64,000 nt of DNA from an uncultured Eubacteriales bacterium (GCA_900545495.1 UQZJ01000011.1:23328-87327), one strand, 5' to 3'; shown: positions 1 to 8,825, numbered from the stretch's first letter. Translations and numbers: made by a program. The notes: generated from the sequence alone by a model not told the origin.

Positions 1-1299
1 CGCATTTCCTGGCACAATGAGGCCAAGGAGAGCGGCGGCCTGTTCCAGAAGGTTCCCAACTATGTGGAGATCCCCAGCAAGCTGTCCGGCGTGCCCTGCC
101 GCATCATCGCCATGTCCGGCAAGTGGTTCCCCACCGGCTGCCATAAGGTGGGCGCCTCCTTCGGCTGTCTGGCCCCCCGTCTGGTGACCGGCCAGTTCGA
201 CGCCACCTATCACCACGCCGTGTGGCCCTCCACCGGCAACTACTGCCGCGGCGGCGCCTTCAACTCCAAGCTGCTGGCCTGCGAGTCCGTGGCCATCCTG
301 CCCCAGGATATGTCCAAGGAGCGTTTCGACTGGCTGAAGTCCATTGCCGGTCAGATCATCGCCACCCCCGGCTGCGAGTCCAACGTCAAGGAGATCTTCG
401 ACAAGACGTGGGAGCTGAAGCGCGATCCCACCATGATGATCTTCAACCAGTTCGCCGAGATGGGCAACCCCCTGTGGCACTACAACGTCACCGGCTACGC
501 ACTGGCCGAGCTGTTTGAGGCCGTGAAGAAGCCCGGTCAGAACTTTGCCGGCGCCTGCTTCACCTCCGGCTCCGCCGGCACCATGTCCGCCGGTGATCTG
601 CTGAAGGAGCGCTATCCCCACCTGAAGCTGGCTGTGGGTGAGGCGCTGCAGTGCCCCACCATTCTGGACAACGGCTTCGGCGGCCACCGCATCGAGGGTA
701 TCGGCGACAAGCACATCCCTTGGATCCACAACGTGAAGAACACCGATATGGCCATCGCCATCGACGACGAGGACAGCCAGCGCCTGCTGCGCCTGTTCAA
801 CACCCCCGAGGGCCGGCAGTATATGAAGGACGAGCTGGGTATGTCCGATGAGGATATCCAGAAGATGAGCTGGCTGGGCATCTCCGGCATCGCCAACGTG
901 CTGTGCTGCATCAAGATGGCCAAGTACTATGAGCTCACCGAGAACGACGTGGTGGGTACCGTCCTGACCGACTCCGCTGTGATGTACCAGTCCCGCATCA
1001 CCGAGCTCAACGAGATGCACGGCGCGTACAACGCCCACGAGGCGGCACTGGATCACAACCTGCATATGCTGGGCCTGAAGACCGACTCCATGCTGGAGCT
1101 GACCTACACCGAGCGCAAGCGCGTTCACAACCTGAAGTACTACACTTGGGTGGAGCAGCAGCAGATGAAGGTGGAGGATCTGAACGCCCAGTGGTACGAC
1201 ACCAAGAACACCTGGGACGCCGTTCACGCACAGGCCAAGGATCTGGACGAGCTGATCAACGAGTTCAACGAGGCCACCGGCCTGCTGAAGGCACTTTGA
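1..1299 (+). CDS. PLP-dependent enzyme, fold type II (5'-truncated)
   Basis: The reading frame is open from base 1, so the true start lies outside the window; 432 residues are visible. It belongs to the tryptophan synthase beta / threonine synthase superfamily by three features: a probable Schiff-base lysine in HKVGAS (about residue 49), an STGN asparagine loop, and a glycine-rich phosphate-binding loop SGSAGT. The usual SxKDR lysine motif of threonine and cysteine synthases is absent, so the reaction is not assignable by eye. The next gene is thrC, another member of the superfamily, suggesting amino-acid metabolism, but a terminator-like hairpin and repeats separate them. The fold call is confident; the function is unknown. 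Confidence 0.75.
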   Translation, partial: RISWHNEAKESGGLFQKVPNYVEIPSKLSGVPCRIIAMSGKWFPTGCHKVGASFGCLAPRLVTGQFDATYHHAVWPSTGNYCRGGAFNSKLLACESVAILPQDMSKERFDWLKSIAGQIIATPGCESNVKEIFDKTWELKRDPTMMIFNQFAEMGNPLWHYNVTGYALAELFEAVKKPGQNFAGACFTSGSAGTMSAGDLLKERYPHLKLAVGEALQCPTILDNGFGGHRIEGIGDKHIPWIHNVKNTDMAIAIDDEDSQRLLRLFNTPEGRQYMKDELGMSDEDIQKMSWLGISGIANVLCCIKMAKYYELTENDVVGTVLTDSAVMYQSRITELNEMHGAYNAHEAALDHNLHMLGLKTDSMLELTYTERKRVHNLKYYTWVEQQQMKVEDLNAQWYDTKNTWDAVHAQAKDLDELINEFNEATGLLKAL

Positions 1300-1305
1300 T
1301 CTCTT

Positions 1306-1330
1306 AAAAGGGGAGCAGGCTCCCCCTTTA
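1306..1330 (+). terminator. Rho-independent terminator after the PLP enzyme
   Basis: A GGGGAG/CTCCCC stem with a four-base loop is flanked by an A tract and a short T tract, directly after the stop codon at 1299. Confidence 0.6.
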
Positions 1331-1340
1331 GATTCCCCAC

Positions 1341-1429
1341 CGCCAGTCAGCGGACTGGCGAACGCGCCCACGGCGCTTGGGTCAATGTATTTTTTCGACG
1401 TACACGCCGCCGAAAAAATGAATTTGACC
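1341..1429. repeat. Cluster of intergenic inverted repeats
   Basis: Three nested or adjacent inverted repeats fill the gap. There is a perfect 8-bp stem at 1341-1360 (CGCCAGTC/GACTGGCG), a short GCGCC/GGCGC stem at 1364-1376, and a long imperfect pair, 1380-1396 with 1411-1429, whose arms share GGTCAA and ATTTTTTCG. No coding potential is seen. It looks like a small dispersed intergenic element or a complex leader; no other copy was noticed in this window. Confidence 0.45.
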
Positions 1430-1450
1430 TGCTGACCACAAATCGCTTCA

Positions 1451-1485
1451 GGGCGGGGCAGTCGCCCCGCCCTGATTTTCATCTT
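1451..1485 (+). other. GC-rich hairpin before thrC
   Basis: A 9-bp GGGCGGGGC/GCCCCGCCC stem with a 4-base loop (1451-1472) is followed by a T-rich stretch and lies just upstream of the thrC ribosome binding site. It could be a terminator of upstream transcription or an attenuator; no leader peptide or T-box motif was found. Confidence 0.4.
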
Positions 1486-1503
1486 TAAGTGAGGAGAGAC
1501 ACC

Positions 1504-2745
1504 ATGAGAAATGTGAAATACGGCAAGTGTGTCCGCTGCGGCAAGACCTATGACGCCGTGCCAGACCTGACCAACTGCGAATGCGGCGGCATTCTGGACA
1601 TCGTCTACGACTACGACTACATCAAAACCGTGCTGACCAAGGAGAAGCTGGCCAAGCGGGACAACCGCTCCATGTGGCGCTACCGGGAGCTGCTGCCCGT
1701 GGAGGAGACCACCCCCGACACCCCCCTGCGGGTGGGCTGGAGCCCCCTGTACGAGGAGCCGAAGCTGGCGGAGCTGCTGGGCATCAAAAAGCTGTGGGTG
1801 AAGGACGATGGCCAGAACCCCACCGCCTCCTTGAAGGACCGCGCCAGCGCCATGGCGGTGGCCAAGGCCATGGAGGCAGGGGCCAAGACCATCGCCTGCT
1901 CCTCCACCGGCAACGCCGCCAGCTCGCTGGCAGGCAACGCCGCCGCCGCGGGCATCAAGACCTACATCTTCGTGCCGGAGCGCGCCCCCAAGGGCAAGGT
2001 GGCACAGCTGATGATCTTCGGCGCCAACGTCATCTCCGTCAAGGGCAACTATGAGGAGACGTTCAAGATGTCCGCCGCCGCCATCGACAAGTACGGCTGG
2101 TACAACCGCAACGCCGCCATCAACCCATACCTGTCCGAGGGTAAAAAGACGGTAGCACTGGAGATCGCCGAGCAGCTGAACTGGGAGATGCCCGACTATC
2201 TGGCCATCTCTGTGGGTGACGGCTGCACCATCGCCGGTGTGTGGAAGGGCTTCAAGGATCTGTACGCCATCGGCTTCATCGACAAGCTGCCCCGCCTGAT
2301 CTCCGGCCAGTCTCTGGGCTGCTATCCCATCAACCGCGCCATCCAGAACGATGAACCGTGGCAGCCCATGGAGGAGAACACCATTGCCGACTCCATTTCC
2401 GTGGGCGTGCCCCGCAACGCCGACAAGGCGCTGATGGCCATCCGCGAGTCCAATGGTATCGCCGTCAACGTGTCCGATGAGGAGATCCTGGCGGCGCAGC
2501 GGCTGCTGGGCCGCACCTGCGGCGTGTTCGGCGAGCCTGCCGGCGTCACCGGCGCGGCGGCGCTGAAGAAGGCCTGCGAGGAGGGGCTCATTCCCCACGA
2601 CGCCACCGTGGTGTCCGTGGTCACCGGCAACGGCCTGAAGGACGTGGCCAACGCCATCAAGTCCGCCGGTGAGCCGATCCACATCGCGCCGGATCTGGAG
2701 CTGATGGTGGAGGAGTTCAAAAAGCGCGGCGTTACCGTGGAGTAA
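1504..2745 (+). CDS. thrC: Threonine synthase
   Basis: Converts O-phosphohomoserine to threonine, using PLP. The 413-residue protein has an N-terminal zinc-ribbon-like section (CVRCG...CECGG, about residues 8-28), the PLP lysine in SLKDRAS (about residue 109), an STGN loop and a C-terminal TGNGLKD segment, all typical of the family. The ATG at 1504 is chosen over the GTG at 1489 because GAGGAG at 1491-1496 stands 7 bases upstream of it. It is monocistronic, with its own terminator. The related diaminopropionate/cysteate-type enzymes of the fold are less likely given the N-terminal ribbon. Confidence 0.88.
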   Translation: MRNVKYGKCVRCGKTYDAVPDLTNCECGGILDIVYDYDYIKTVLTKEKLAKRDNRSMWRYRELLPVEETTPDTPLRVGWSPLYEEPKLAELLGIKKLWVKDDGQNPTASLKDRASAMAVAKAMEAGAKTIACSSTGNAASSLAGNAAAAGIKTYIFVPERAPKGKVAQLMIFGANVISVKGNYEETFKMSAAAIDKYGWYNRNAAINPYLSEGKKTVALEIAEQLNWEMPDYLAISVGDGCTIAGVWKGFKDLYAIGFIDKLPRLISGQSLGCYPINRAIQNDEPWQPMEENTIADSISVGVPRNADKALMAIRESNGIAVNVSDEEILAAQRLLGRTCGVFGEPAGVTGAAALKKACEEGLIPHDATVVSVVTGNGLKDVANAIKSAGEPIHIAPDLELMVEEFKKRGVTVE

Positions 2746-2781
2746 AATGCCGCTTTTCGTCGAAAACACCGACGAACCCGA

Positions 2782-2810
2782 AAAAGAGACGGCACAGCCG
2801 TCTCTTTTTT
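2782..2810 (+). terminator. Terminator after thrC
   Basis: A 12-bp stem (GAGACGGC...GCCGTCTC) with an ACA loop, flanked by A and T tracts. Confidence 0.9.
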
Positions 2811-2843
2811 CTGAAAAATTTTCAGCTGCCGCCACATTTCGTC

Positions 2844-2872
2844 TTGACTTTTGGGGCGGCATCGTGTAAGAT
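2844..2872 (+). promoter_or_regulatory. Sigma-A type promoter of the ylxM-ffh operon
   Basis: TTGACT at 2844-2849 and TAAGAT at 2867-2872 with 17-bp spacing, 46 bases upstream of the ylxM start. Confidence 0.8.
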
Positions 2873-2918
2873 ATTCACTGTTGTAAAGGCGTATAACTTT
2901 ACAGAAGGAGGGATCCCC

Positions 2919-3284
2919 GTGAAAAACCAGACTTACCGCATGACCATGCTGTTCGATTTTTACGGTGACATCCTCACCGAACGGCAGCGCGAGCTGTTTG
3001 ACCTCTACTACAACGAGGACCTGTCGCTGGCGGAGATCGCCGAAAACTGCGGCATCTCCCGGCAGGGCGTGCGGGACGTGATCGTCCGCGCCGAGGCCGC
3101 CATGAACGAGCTGGAGGACAAGACCGGCCTGCTCAAGCGCTTTATGCGGATGCAGAGCAGCGTGGACACCATTGTGGCTGCCGCCAATGAGATCAAGACC
3201 ATCAACTACCGGCAGTATGAAAACCACCGGCTGGAGGAGCTGGCTGACAGCATCATCGCCGGAGCCGGCGTATTGAAGGAGTAA
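2919..3284 (+). CDS. ylxM: YlxM-family HTH protein, SRP-associated
   Basis: This 121-residue helix-turn-helix protein of the YlxM/p13 family is encoded immediately upstream of ffh in many Firmicutes and is thought to act with the signal recognition particle. The segment SLAEIAENCGISRQGVRD (about residues 36-53) is a sigma-region-4-like HTH. The GTG start at 2919 is supported by AAGGAGG at 2905-2911 and by the family N-terminus (YRMxxLFDFYG). A longer reading from 2844 would begin inside the promoter. It ends 3 bases before ffh. Confidence 0.9.
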   Translation: MKNQTYRMTMLFDFYGDILTERQRELFDLYYNEDLSLAEIAENCGISRQGVRDVIVRAEAAMNELEDKTGLLKRFMRMQSSVDTIVAAANEIKTINYRQYENHRLEELADSIIAGAGVLKE

Positions 3285-3287
3285 TCC

Positions 3288-4667
3288 ATGGCATTTGAGG
3301 GACTGAGCGAAAAACTGAATGCGACCTTCAAGCGCCTCCGGGGCAAGGGCCGTCTCACCGAGGCGGACGTCCGGGAGGGTATGCGCGAGGTACGTCTGGC
3401 GCTGCTGGAGGCCGACGTCAGCTACAAGGTCGTCAAGGACTTTGTGGCGTCCGTCACCGAGAAGTGCGTGGGCGCGGACGTGCTGGACAGCCTGACCCCC
3501 GCCCAGCAGATCATCAAGATCGTCAATCAGGAGCTGACGGCGCTGATGGGCGGCACCAACGCCCGTCTGACCACCGCGTCCAAGGGCCCCACCGTTGTGA
3601 TGATGGTGGGCTTGCAGGGCGCCGGTAAGACCACCAACGGCGCCAAGCTGGCGGGTCTGATGCGCCGGCAGTACGGCAAGCGCCCGCTGCTGGCCGCCTG
3701 CGACGTGTACCGTCCCGCCGCCATCACCCAGCTGCAGGTGGTGGGCAAGCAGCTGGACATCCCCGTGTTCGAGATGGGGCAGATCGACCCCGTGACCATC
3801 GCAAAGGAAGCCATCAAGTACGCGGCCGACCACGGCAACGACATAGTGTTTCTGGATACCGCCGGACGGCTCCACATCGACGAGGCGCTGATGGACGAGC
3901 TGAAGGCCGTCAAGGCCGCGGTGAAGCCCAACGAGATCCTGCTGGTGGTGGACGCCATGACCGGTCAGGACGCGGTCAACGCCGCCAAGGCGTTTGACGA
4001 GGCGCTGGGCATCGACGGCGTGCTGCTGACCAAGCTGGACGGCGACGCCCGCGGCGGCGCGGCACTCTCTATCCGGGCGGCCACCGGCAAGCCCATCAAG
4101 TTTGTGGGTACCGGCGAAAAGCTGGACATGATCGAGCCGTTCCACCCCGACCGTATGGCCTCCCGTATTCTGGGCATGGGCGATATGCTCACGTTCATCG
4201 AGAAGGCGGAGCAGCAGTACGACGAGGAGCAGGCCAAGAAGCTGGAGGAGAAGCTGCGGAAGAACCGGCTGACCCTCAGCGACTATCTGGATCAGCTGGA
4301 GCAGCTGCAAAATATGGGCGACCTGAGCCAGATCGCGGATATGCTGCCCGGCGGCATGGCCAAGGGCTTCGACGCCAGCCAGATCGACGAGAAGCAGATG
4401 GCACACAACAAGGCCATCATCCGCAGTATGACCCCCAAGGAGCGGGAGAATCCCCAGATCCTCAACGCCAGCCGCAAAAAGCGCATCGCCGCCGGCTGCG
4501 GTCTGGAGGTGGTGGACGTCAACCGCCTGCTGAAGTCCTTCGAGATGCTGCAGCAGATGACAAAGGCCATGACCAAGGGCAAGTTCCGCGGCCTTGGCGG
4601 TATGATGGGCGGTATGCCCAATATGAACCGGATGCACGGCTTCGGCCGGAAAAAACGGTTGAAATAA
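3288..4667 (+). CDS. ffh: Signal recognition particle protein Ffh (SRP54)
   Basis: GTPase of the signal recognition particle; it binds 4.5S/6S RNA and signal peptides at the ribosome and docks with FtsY. The 459-residue protein has the N domain, then the G domain with P-loop GLQGAGKTT (108-116), DTAGR (190-194) and TKLD (248-251), then a methionine-rich M domain ending in a basic tail. Length is normal for the family. It is translated with ylxM and followed by rpsP after 63 bases, the usual Firmicutes arrangement. Confidence 0.98.
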   Translation: MAFEGLSEKLNATFKRLRGKGRLTEADVREGMREVRLALLEADVSYKVVKDFVASVTEKCVGADVLDSLTPAQQIIKIVNQELTALMGGTNARLTTASKGPTVVMMVGLQGAGKTTNGAKLAGLMRRQYGKRPLLAACDVYRPAAITQLQVVGKQLDIPVFEMGQIDPVTIAKEAIKYAADHGNDIVFLDTAGRLHIDEALMDELKAVKAAVKPNEILLVVDAMTGQDAVNAAKAFDEALGIDGVLLTKLDGDARGGAALSIRAATGKPIKFVGTGEKLDMIEPFHPDRMASRILGMGDMLTFIEKAEQQYDEEQAKKLEEKLRKNRLTLSDYLDQLEQLQNMGDLSQIADMLPGGMAKGFDASQIDEKQMAHNKAIIRSMTPKERENPQILNASRKKRIAAGCGLEVVDVNRLLKSFEMLQQMTKAMTKGKFRGLGGMMGGMPNMNRMHGFGRKKRLK

Positions 4668-4730
4668 GTGTGTAAGTGCAGAAGCATTTAACAAATAAAC
4701 CATACAAAAATACATGGAGGAAAAATAACT

Positions 4731-4970
4731 ATGGTCAAGATTCGTCTGAGAAGAATGGGCGCTAAGAAGGCTCCTTACTACCGCGTGGTTGTCGCTGATT
4801 CCCGCTATCCCCGTGATGGCCGCTTCATCGAGGAGATCGGCACCTACGATCCCTGCGTGTCCCCTGCCAAGATCAGCATCGACGCTGACCGTGCCCGCGA
4901 GTGGATCAAGACCGGCGCCCAGCCCACTGAGACCGTCCGCGCTCTGCTGAAGAAGGTCGACGTTCTGTAA
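4731..4970 (+). CDS. rpsP: 30S ribosomal protein S16
   Basis: A 79-residue protein with the family N-terminus MVKIRLRRMGAKKAPYYR and the RDGRFIEEIGTYDP signature. A strong GGAGG lies about 10 bases before the start. Codon choice (frequent GCT, CGT, TCC) is that of a highly expressed gene. It sits between ffh and a KH-domain gene as in other Firmicutes. Confidence 0.98.
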   Translation: MVKIRLRRMGAKKAPYYRVVVADSRYPRDGRFIEEIGTYDPCVSPAKISIDADRAREWIKTGAQPTETVRALLKKVDVL

Positions 4971-4984
4971 GCCGGGGGCAAAGC

Positions 4985-5215
4985 ATGAAGGATTTGCTGC
5001 TGTATATAGCCAGAAGCCTTGTAGAGCATCCCGATCAGGTGTCCGTCACCGAGGTCGAGGAGGGCGATGAGCTGACGCTGCAGCTGCGTGTGGCCCCTGA
5101 GGACATGGGCAAGGTCATCGGCCGTCAGGGCCGTATCGCCAAGGAGATCCGCACCGTGGTGCGCTCCTATGCCCAGCGCACCGGCGCAAAGGTTTCGGTG
5201 GATATCGTTGATTGA
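4985..5215 (+). CDS. khpA: KH-domain RNA-binding protein
   Basis: This 76-residue single KH-domain protein of the KhpA/YlqC family carries the RNA-binding loop IGRQG (45-49). In Firmicutes KhpA pairs with KhpB as a small RNA chaperone affecting cell division and length. It begins 14 bases after rpsP. Here the operon ends in a strong terminator right after this gene; the rimM-trmD-rplS genes that often follow are absent at this site. Confidence 0.93.
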   Translation: MKDLLLYIARSLVEHPDQVSVTEVEEGDELTLQLRVAPEDMGKVIGRQGRIAKEIRTVVRSYAQRTGAKVSVDIVD

Positions 5216-5223
5216 CGAGAGAA

Positions 5224-5252
5224 GCTCCCGCTTTAGGCGGGAGTTTCTTTTT
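5224..5252 (+). terminator. Terminator of the ylxM-ffh-rpsP-khpA operon
   Basis: A GCTCCCGC/GGCGGGAG stem with a TTTA loop, followed by a long T tract, 8 bases after the khpA stop. Confidence 0.93.
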
Positions 5253-5326
5253 TGCCGCTTTTCTTTTGGTCTATGCTGGTGTATAATAAACGGGAATATG
5301 CAAATGAACACTGAGGAGGTCCCGCC

Positions 5327-6592
5327 ATGTATGAAAATCGCCGGGAGATCATGCCGGATGTATTCCTGACCTATCTGCCCGCCCGTAAATTCAAAACCAG
5401 CCGCCTGACGCTGAATCTCGTCACCGGACTGGACCGCGCCACCGCGTCCGCCAATGCGCTGCTGCCCGCCGTGCTGAGCCGCGGTACCATGCGCCACCCG
5501 GATATGGAGAGCCTGTCCGCCGCCATGGATACGCTGTACGGCGCCACGGTGGACAGCGTTGTCCGCAAGAAGGGGGAGCGCCAGTGCATCGGCTTTGCCG
5601 CAGACTTCATCGACGATGCCTTCACGCCCCACGGCGAAAAGCTGCTGGAGCCGGTGGCGGAGCTGATGGGGGAGATGCTGCTGGAGCCGGTGACCCGGAA
5701 CGGCAGCTTTCTGGCGGAGTATGTGGACAGCGAAAAGGCCAACCTCATCGACGCCATCCGCTCGCTGCGCAACGACAAGCGGGACTGGGCGGAGATCCGC
5801 CTCATGCAGGAGATGTGCGCCGGTGAGCCGTACAGCATCCTGCGTCTGGGCGACGAGGAGTCGGCGGGACGGCTGAGCCACCACGCCCTGTACCGCCACA
5901 GCGGCGCGCTGCTGGCAGGCAGCCGGGTGGAGGTGATCTACTGCGGCGGTGCGGAGCAGCAGCGGGTGGAGGACGCGGTGCTGTCGGCGCTGGCGGCTCT
6001 GCCCAGAGGCGCCGCGGCGCCCCTGCCCGTCATGGAGCAGCTGCCGCCCCGGGAGACGCCCCGGATGGTGACGGAGGTCATGGACGTGAATCAGGGCAAG
6101 CTGTCGCTGGGCTACCGCTGCACCACGGAGGATGTACCCGCCATGATCCTTGCCAACCTGATCTTTGGCGGCACCAGCAATTCCAAGCTGTTTATGAACG
6201 TGCGGGAGAAGCTGTCCCTGTGCTACTACGCCTCCAGCAGCTACGCCCGCAGCAAGAACATCATGACCGTCTCCAGCGGCGTGGAGCAGAAGGACTGCGA
6301 CCGCGCCATGGAGGAGATCGCCCGCCAGCTCACCGCCGTGCAGAACGGCGAGTGGGAGGATTGGGAGCAGGACGGCGCCTTGCAGGCCATGCTCAGCTCC
6401 CTTACGTCCCTGCCGGACTCTCAGGGCGCGCTGGAGAACTACTATCTGGGTCAGATCGCCACGGATGCCGGCGAGACGCCGGAGGAGCTGACCGCGGCGC
6501 TGCGCGAGGTCACGAAGGAGCGCATCATGGCGGCGGCCCGGTCCGCCAAGCTGGACACCGTGTACTTCCTGCACGGAAAGGAGGAGGCGTAA
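5327..6592 (+). CDS. yfmF: M16-type protein YfmF, EF-P modification-associated
   Basis: A 421-residue member of the M16 (insulinase-like) family. It lacks the HxxEH zinc motif, so it is a probable non-catalytic partner of the next gene product. In Bacillus the YmfF/YmfH pair is linked to 5-aminopentanol modification of elongation factor P; whether that holds here is inferred from family and gene order only. GAGGAGG at 5313-5319 supports the ATG at 5327. A TATAAT at 5282-5287 is a plausible -10 element, but its -35 is weak. It ends one base before yfmH. Confidence 0.85.
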   Translation: MYENRREIMPDVFLTYLPARKFKTSRLTLNLVTGLDRATASANALLPAVLSRGTMRHPDMESLSAAMDTLYGATVDSVVRKKGERQCIGFAADFIDDAFTPHGEKLLEPVAELMGEMLLEPVTRNGSFLAEYVDSEKANLIDAIRSLRNDKRDWAEIRLMQEMCAGEPYSILRLGDEESAGRLSHHALYRHSGALLAGSRVEVIYCGGAEQQRVEDAVLSALAALPRGAAAPLPVMEQLPPRETPRMVTEVMDVNQGKLSLGYRCTTEDVPAMILANLIFGGTSNSKLFMNVREKLSLCYYASSSYARSKNIMTVSSGVEQKDCDRAMEEIARQLTAVQNGEWEDWEQDGALQAMLSSLTSLPDSQGALENYYLGQIATDAGETPEELTAALREVTKERIMAAARSAKLDTVYFLHGKEEA

Positions 6593-6593
6593 C

Positions 6594-7877
6594 ATGGCAC
6601 ATTCCGAAAAGACCGTCTATCCCCGCATCGGCGAGGAGGTCATCCGCACAACGCTGGAAAACGGCCTGCCGGTGTTCGTCGTCCCCAAGAAGGACTATCG
6701 CCGCAAGTACGCCATGTTCGCCACCCGCTACGGCGGCATGGATATGCGTTTTCAGCTGAACGGCCGGTGGCTGGACACCCCTGCCGGCATCGCCCACTAT
6801 CTGGAGCATAAGATGTTCGACACCGAGGCGGGCAACGCCTTGCAGGAGCTGGCGAAGAACGGCGCAGAGCCCAACGCCTTTACGTCCAACGCCATCACCT
6901 GCTACTACTTCGACTCCACGGAGAAATTCTACGAGAATCTGGAGATCCTGCTGTCCTTCGTGTCTGTCCCCTACTTTACCGAGGAGAGCGTGGAGAAGGA
7001 GCAGGGCATCATCGCCCAGGAGATCAACATGATCGAGGACAACCCGGAGTGGCAGGTCTACAAGCGCCTGATGCAGGCGCTGTACCACACCAGCCCCGCC
7101 CGCACCTCCGTGGCGGGCTCGGTGGAGAGCATCCGGCAGATCACGGCGCAGACCCTGTATGACTGCCACAAGGCGTTTTACACGCCGTCCAATATGTGTC
7201 TGGTGGTGGTGGGCGATGTGGACGCGGACAAGGTGCTGGAGACGGCGCGCCGCATCCTGCCGGAGAGCAGCGGCCCCGACATCCCCCGCGACCACGGCCC
7301 GGCGGAGGATCTGACGGCGGCGCAGCCGGAGACCAGCTGCACCATGGAGGTGGCCATGCCCACCTTCCTGCTGGGCTTCAAGTGTGCGCCGCAGGCCGAT
7401 GGGCCGGAGCAGATGCGTGCCACCGCCATCGGGGAGCTGGCCTGCGACCTGATGATGGGCGAGTCCAGCCCGCTGTACGCCCGGCTGTACAGTCAGGGGC
7501 TTATCAACGGCTCTTTCGGCGCCAGCTATGACATCCTGCCCGGCGCGGCCTATGTCTACGCCGGCGGCGACAGCAAGGATCCCCACGCCGTGGCGCAGGC
7601 CATTCTGGCCGAGGCGAAGCGCCTGACGGAGGAGGGACTGGACGAGGCGTACTACCGCCGCATCATCAACGCCAACTTCGGCGCGGCCATGCGGGCGCTG
7701 AACTCCTTCGAGTCCATCGCCGTGTCCATGGTGGAGGGCTGCTTCCGCCGCTACGACGCCTACCGGTTCCCGGAGGTCTACGACAGCATCACCCAGCAGG
7801 ATGTGCTGGACTTTATCCGCGACAGCTTTACGGAGAGGGGCATGGCACTCTCCATCGTGTACCCGAAGGAGGGATGA
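6594..7877 (+). CDS. yfmH: M16 family zinc peptidase YfmH
   Basis: This 427-residue M16 peptidase is the catalytic-type partner of YfmF. The inverted zinc motif HYLEH (His68, Glu71, His72) and the downstream acidic segment (KEQGIIAQEINM) supply the expected metal ligands and base. Start codon and GGAGG overlap the end of yfmF, indicating translational coupling. The family pairs a motif-bearing and a motif-lacking subunit, exactly as seen here. The substrate is unknown; a link to EF-P maturation is known only from Bacillus relatives. Confidence 0.88.
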   Translation: MAHSEKTVYPRIGEEVIRTTLENGLPVFVVPKKDYRRKYAMFATRYGGMDMRFQLNGRWLDTPAGIAHYLEHKMFDTEAGNALQELAKNGAEPNAFTSNAITCYYFDSTEKFYENLEILLSFVSVPYFTEESVEKEQGIIAQEINMIEDNPEWQVYKRLMQALYHTSPARTSVAGSVESIRQITAQTLYDCHKAFYTPSNMCLVVVGDVDADKVLETARRILPESSGPDIPRDHGPAEDLTAAQPETSCTMEVAMPTFLLGFKCAPQADGPEQMRATAIGELACDLMMGESSPLYARLYSQGLINGSFGASYDILPGAAYVYAGGDSKDPHAVAQAILAEAKRLTEEGLDEAYYRRIINANFGAAMRALNSFESIAVSMVEGCFRRYDAYRFPEVYDSITQQDVLDFIRDSFTERGMALSIVYPKEG

Positions 7878-7880
7878 CCC

Positions 7881-8825
7881 TTGCATATCATGACAGACAG
7901 CCCCATCCGCTTTCCGGGGCTTTTCGGAGACTGGGCGTTTACTGCCTCCGGCGTGGCCTTTCACATCGGAGGGAAGGCCATCTATTGGTACGGCATCATC
8001 ATCGCGCTGGGCGTGGTGCTGGCACTGTGGTTCTGCATGACCCAGCGGGAGAAGTACGGCATCACGGAGGATGACCTGCTGGACGCCGTGCTGTGGGGCG
8101 TTCCGCTGGCCATCGTAGGCGCCCGGCTGTACTACGTGATCTTCTATCTCGATTTGTTCAAAAAGGCGGACGGCTCCTTCGACTGGGGCAGCGCCGTCGC
8201 CATCTGGGACGGCGGACTGGCCATCTACGGCGGTGTGATCGCCGCATTCCTGACGGGCTTTGTGCTGTGCCGGAAAAAGGGCATCAAGATGGGTGCGCTG
8301 ACCGATCTGGTGGTCATGGGCTTCCTCATCGGACAGGCCGTGGGACGCTGGGGCAACTTCATGAACCGGGAGGCATTCGGCACCGAGACGACCATGCCGT
8401 GGCGCATGGAGCTGACCACGGCCATGGGGACGAGCGTGGCCGTCCACCCCACGTTCCTGTATGAGAGCCTGTGGAACGTGGTGGGGCTGCTGCTCATCGT
8501 GTTCATCGTAGCCCGCGCCCGCCGGTTTGACGGCGAGAACACATGGTTCTACTTTCTGTGGTACGGTCTGGGCCGGTTCTGGATCGAGGGCCTGCGTACC
8601 GACAGCCTGTATCTGTTCAACTGGACCATCGGCGGGCAGCCCATCCGGGTCAGCCAGGCGCTGAGCCTCGTGATGGTGCTGGTGTCCGCGTTCATGCTTT
8701 TCTACAATCTGAAGCTCCATCCCCACAAGCCGGAGGAGCTGTATGTCAACCAAAAGGCCGCCCGTAAGGCGGCGGAAGATCAGGAGGCATCCGGCGAGGA
8801 GCCGCCGCAGGACACCGCAGAATAA
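7881..8825 (+). CDS. lgt: Prolipoprotein diacylglyceryl transferase
   Basis: Integral membrane enzyme that transfers diacylglycerol from phosphatidylglycerol to the lipobox cysteine of prolipoproteins. Several hydrophobic helices are present, with the Lgt signature around GRWGNFMNREAFG (about residues 155-167) and GGLAIYGG. The TTG at 7881 is chosen because AAGGAGGG at 7866-7873 is correctly spaced for it; an ATG at 7890 is the alternative. At 314 residues it is longer than many Lgt proteins because of a charged, probably cytoplasmic C-terminal tail. Likely clients here are the lipoprotein at 15520 and MetQ. Confidence 0.95.
   Translation: MHIMTDSPIRFPGLFGDWAFTASGVAFHIGGKAIYWYGIIIALGVVLALWFCMTQREKYGITEDDLLDAVLWGVPLAIVGARLYYVIFYLDLFKKADGSFDWGSAVAIWDGGLAIYGGVIAAFLTGFVLCRKKGIKMGALTDLVVMGFLIGQAVGRWGNFMNREAFGTETTMPWRMELTTAMGTSVAVHPTFLYESLWNVVGLLLIVFIVARARRFDGENTWFYFLWYGLGRFWIEGLRTDSLYLFNWTIGGQPIRVSQALSLVMVLVSAFMLFYNLKLHPHKPEELYVNQKAARKAAEDQEASGEEPPQDTAE

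Noticed and set aside
2322..4715. 797-codon minus-strand open frame across thrC, ylxM and ffh
   Set aside because: It is antisense to three well-recognised genes, has low-complexity His/Leu/Gln-rich composition typical of GC-rich shadow frames, and has no ribosome site or family resemblance. The same holds for the long minus-strand frames at 24762-27248, 27179-29779 and 57208-59934.
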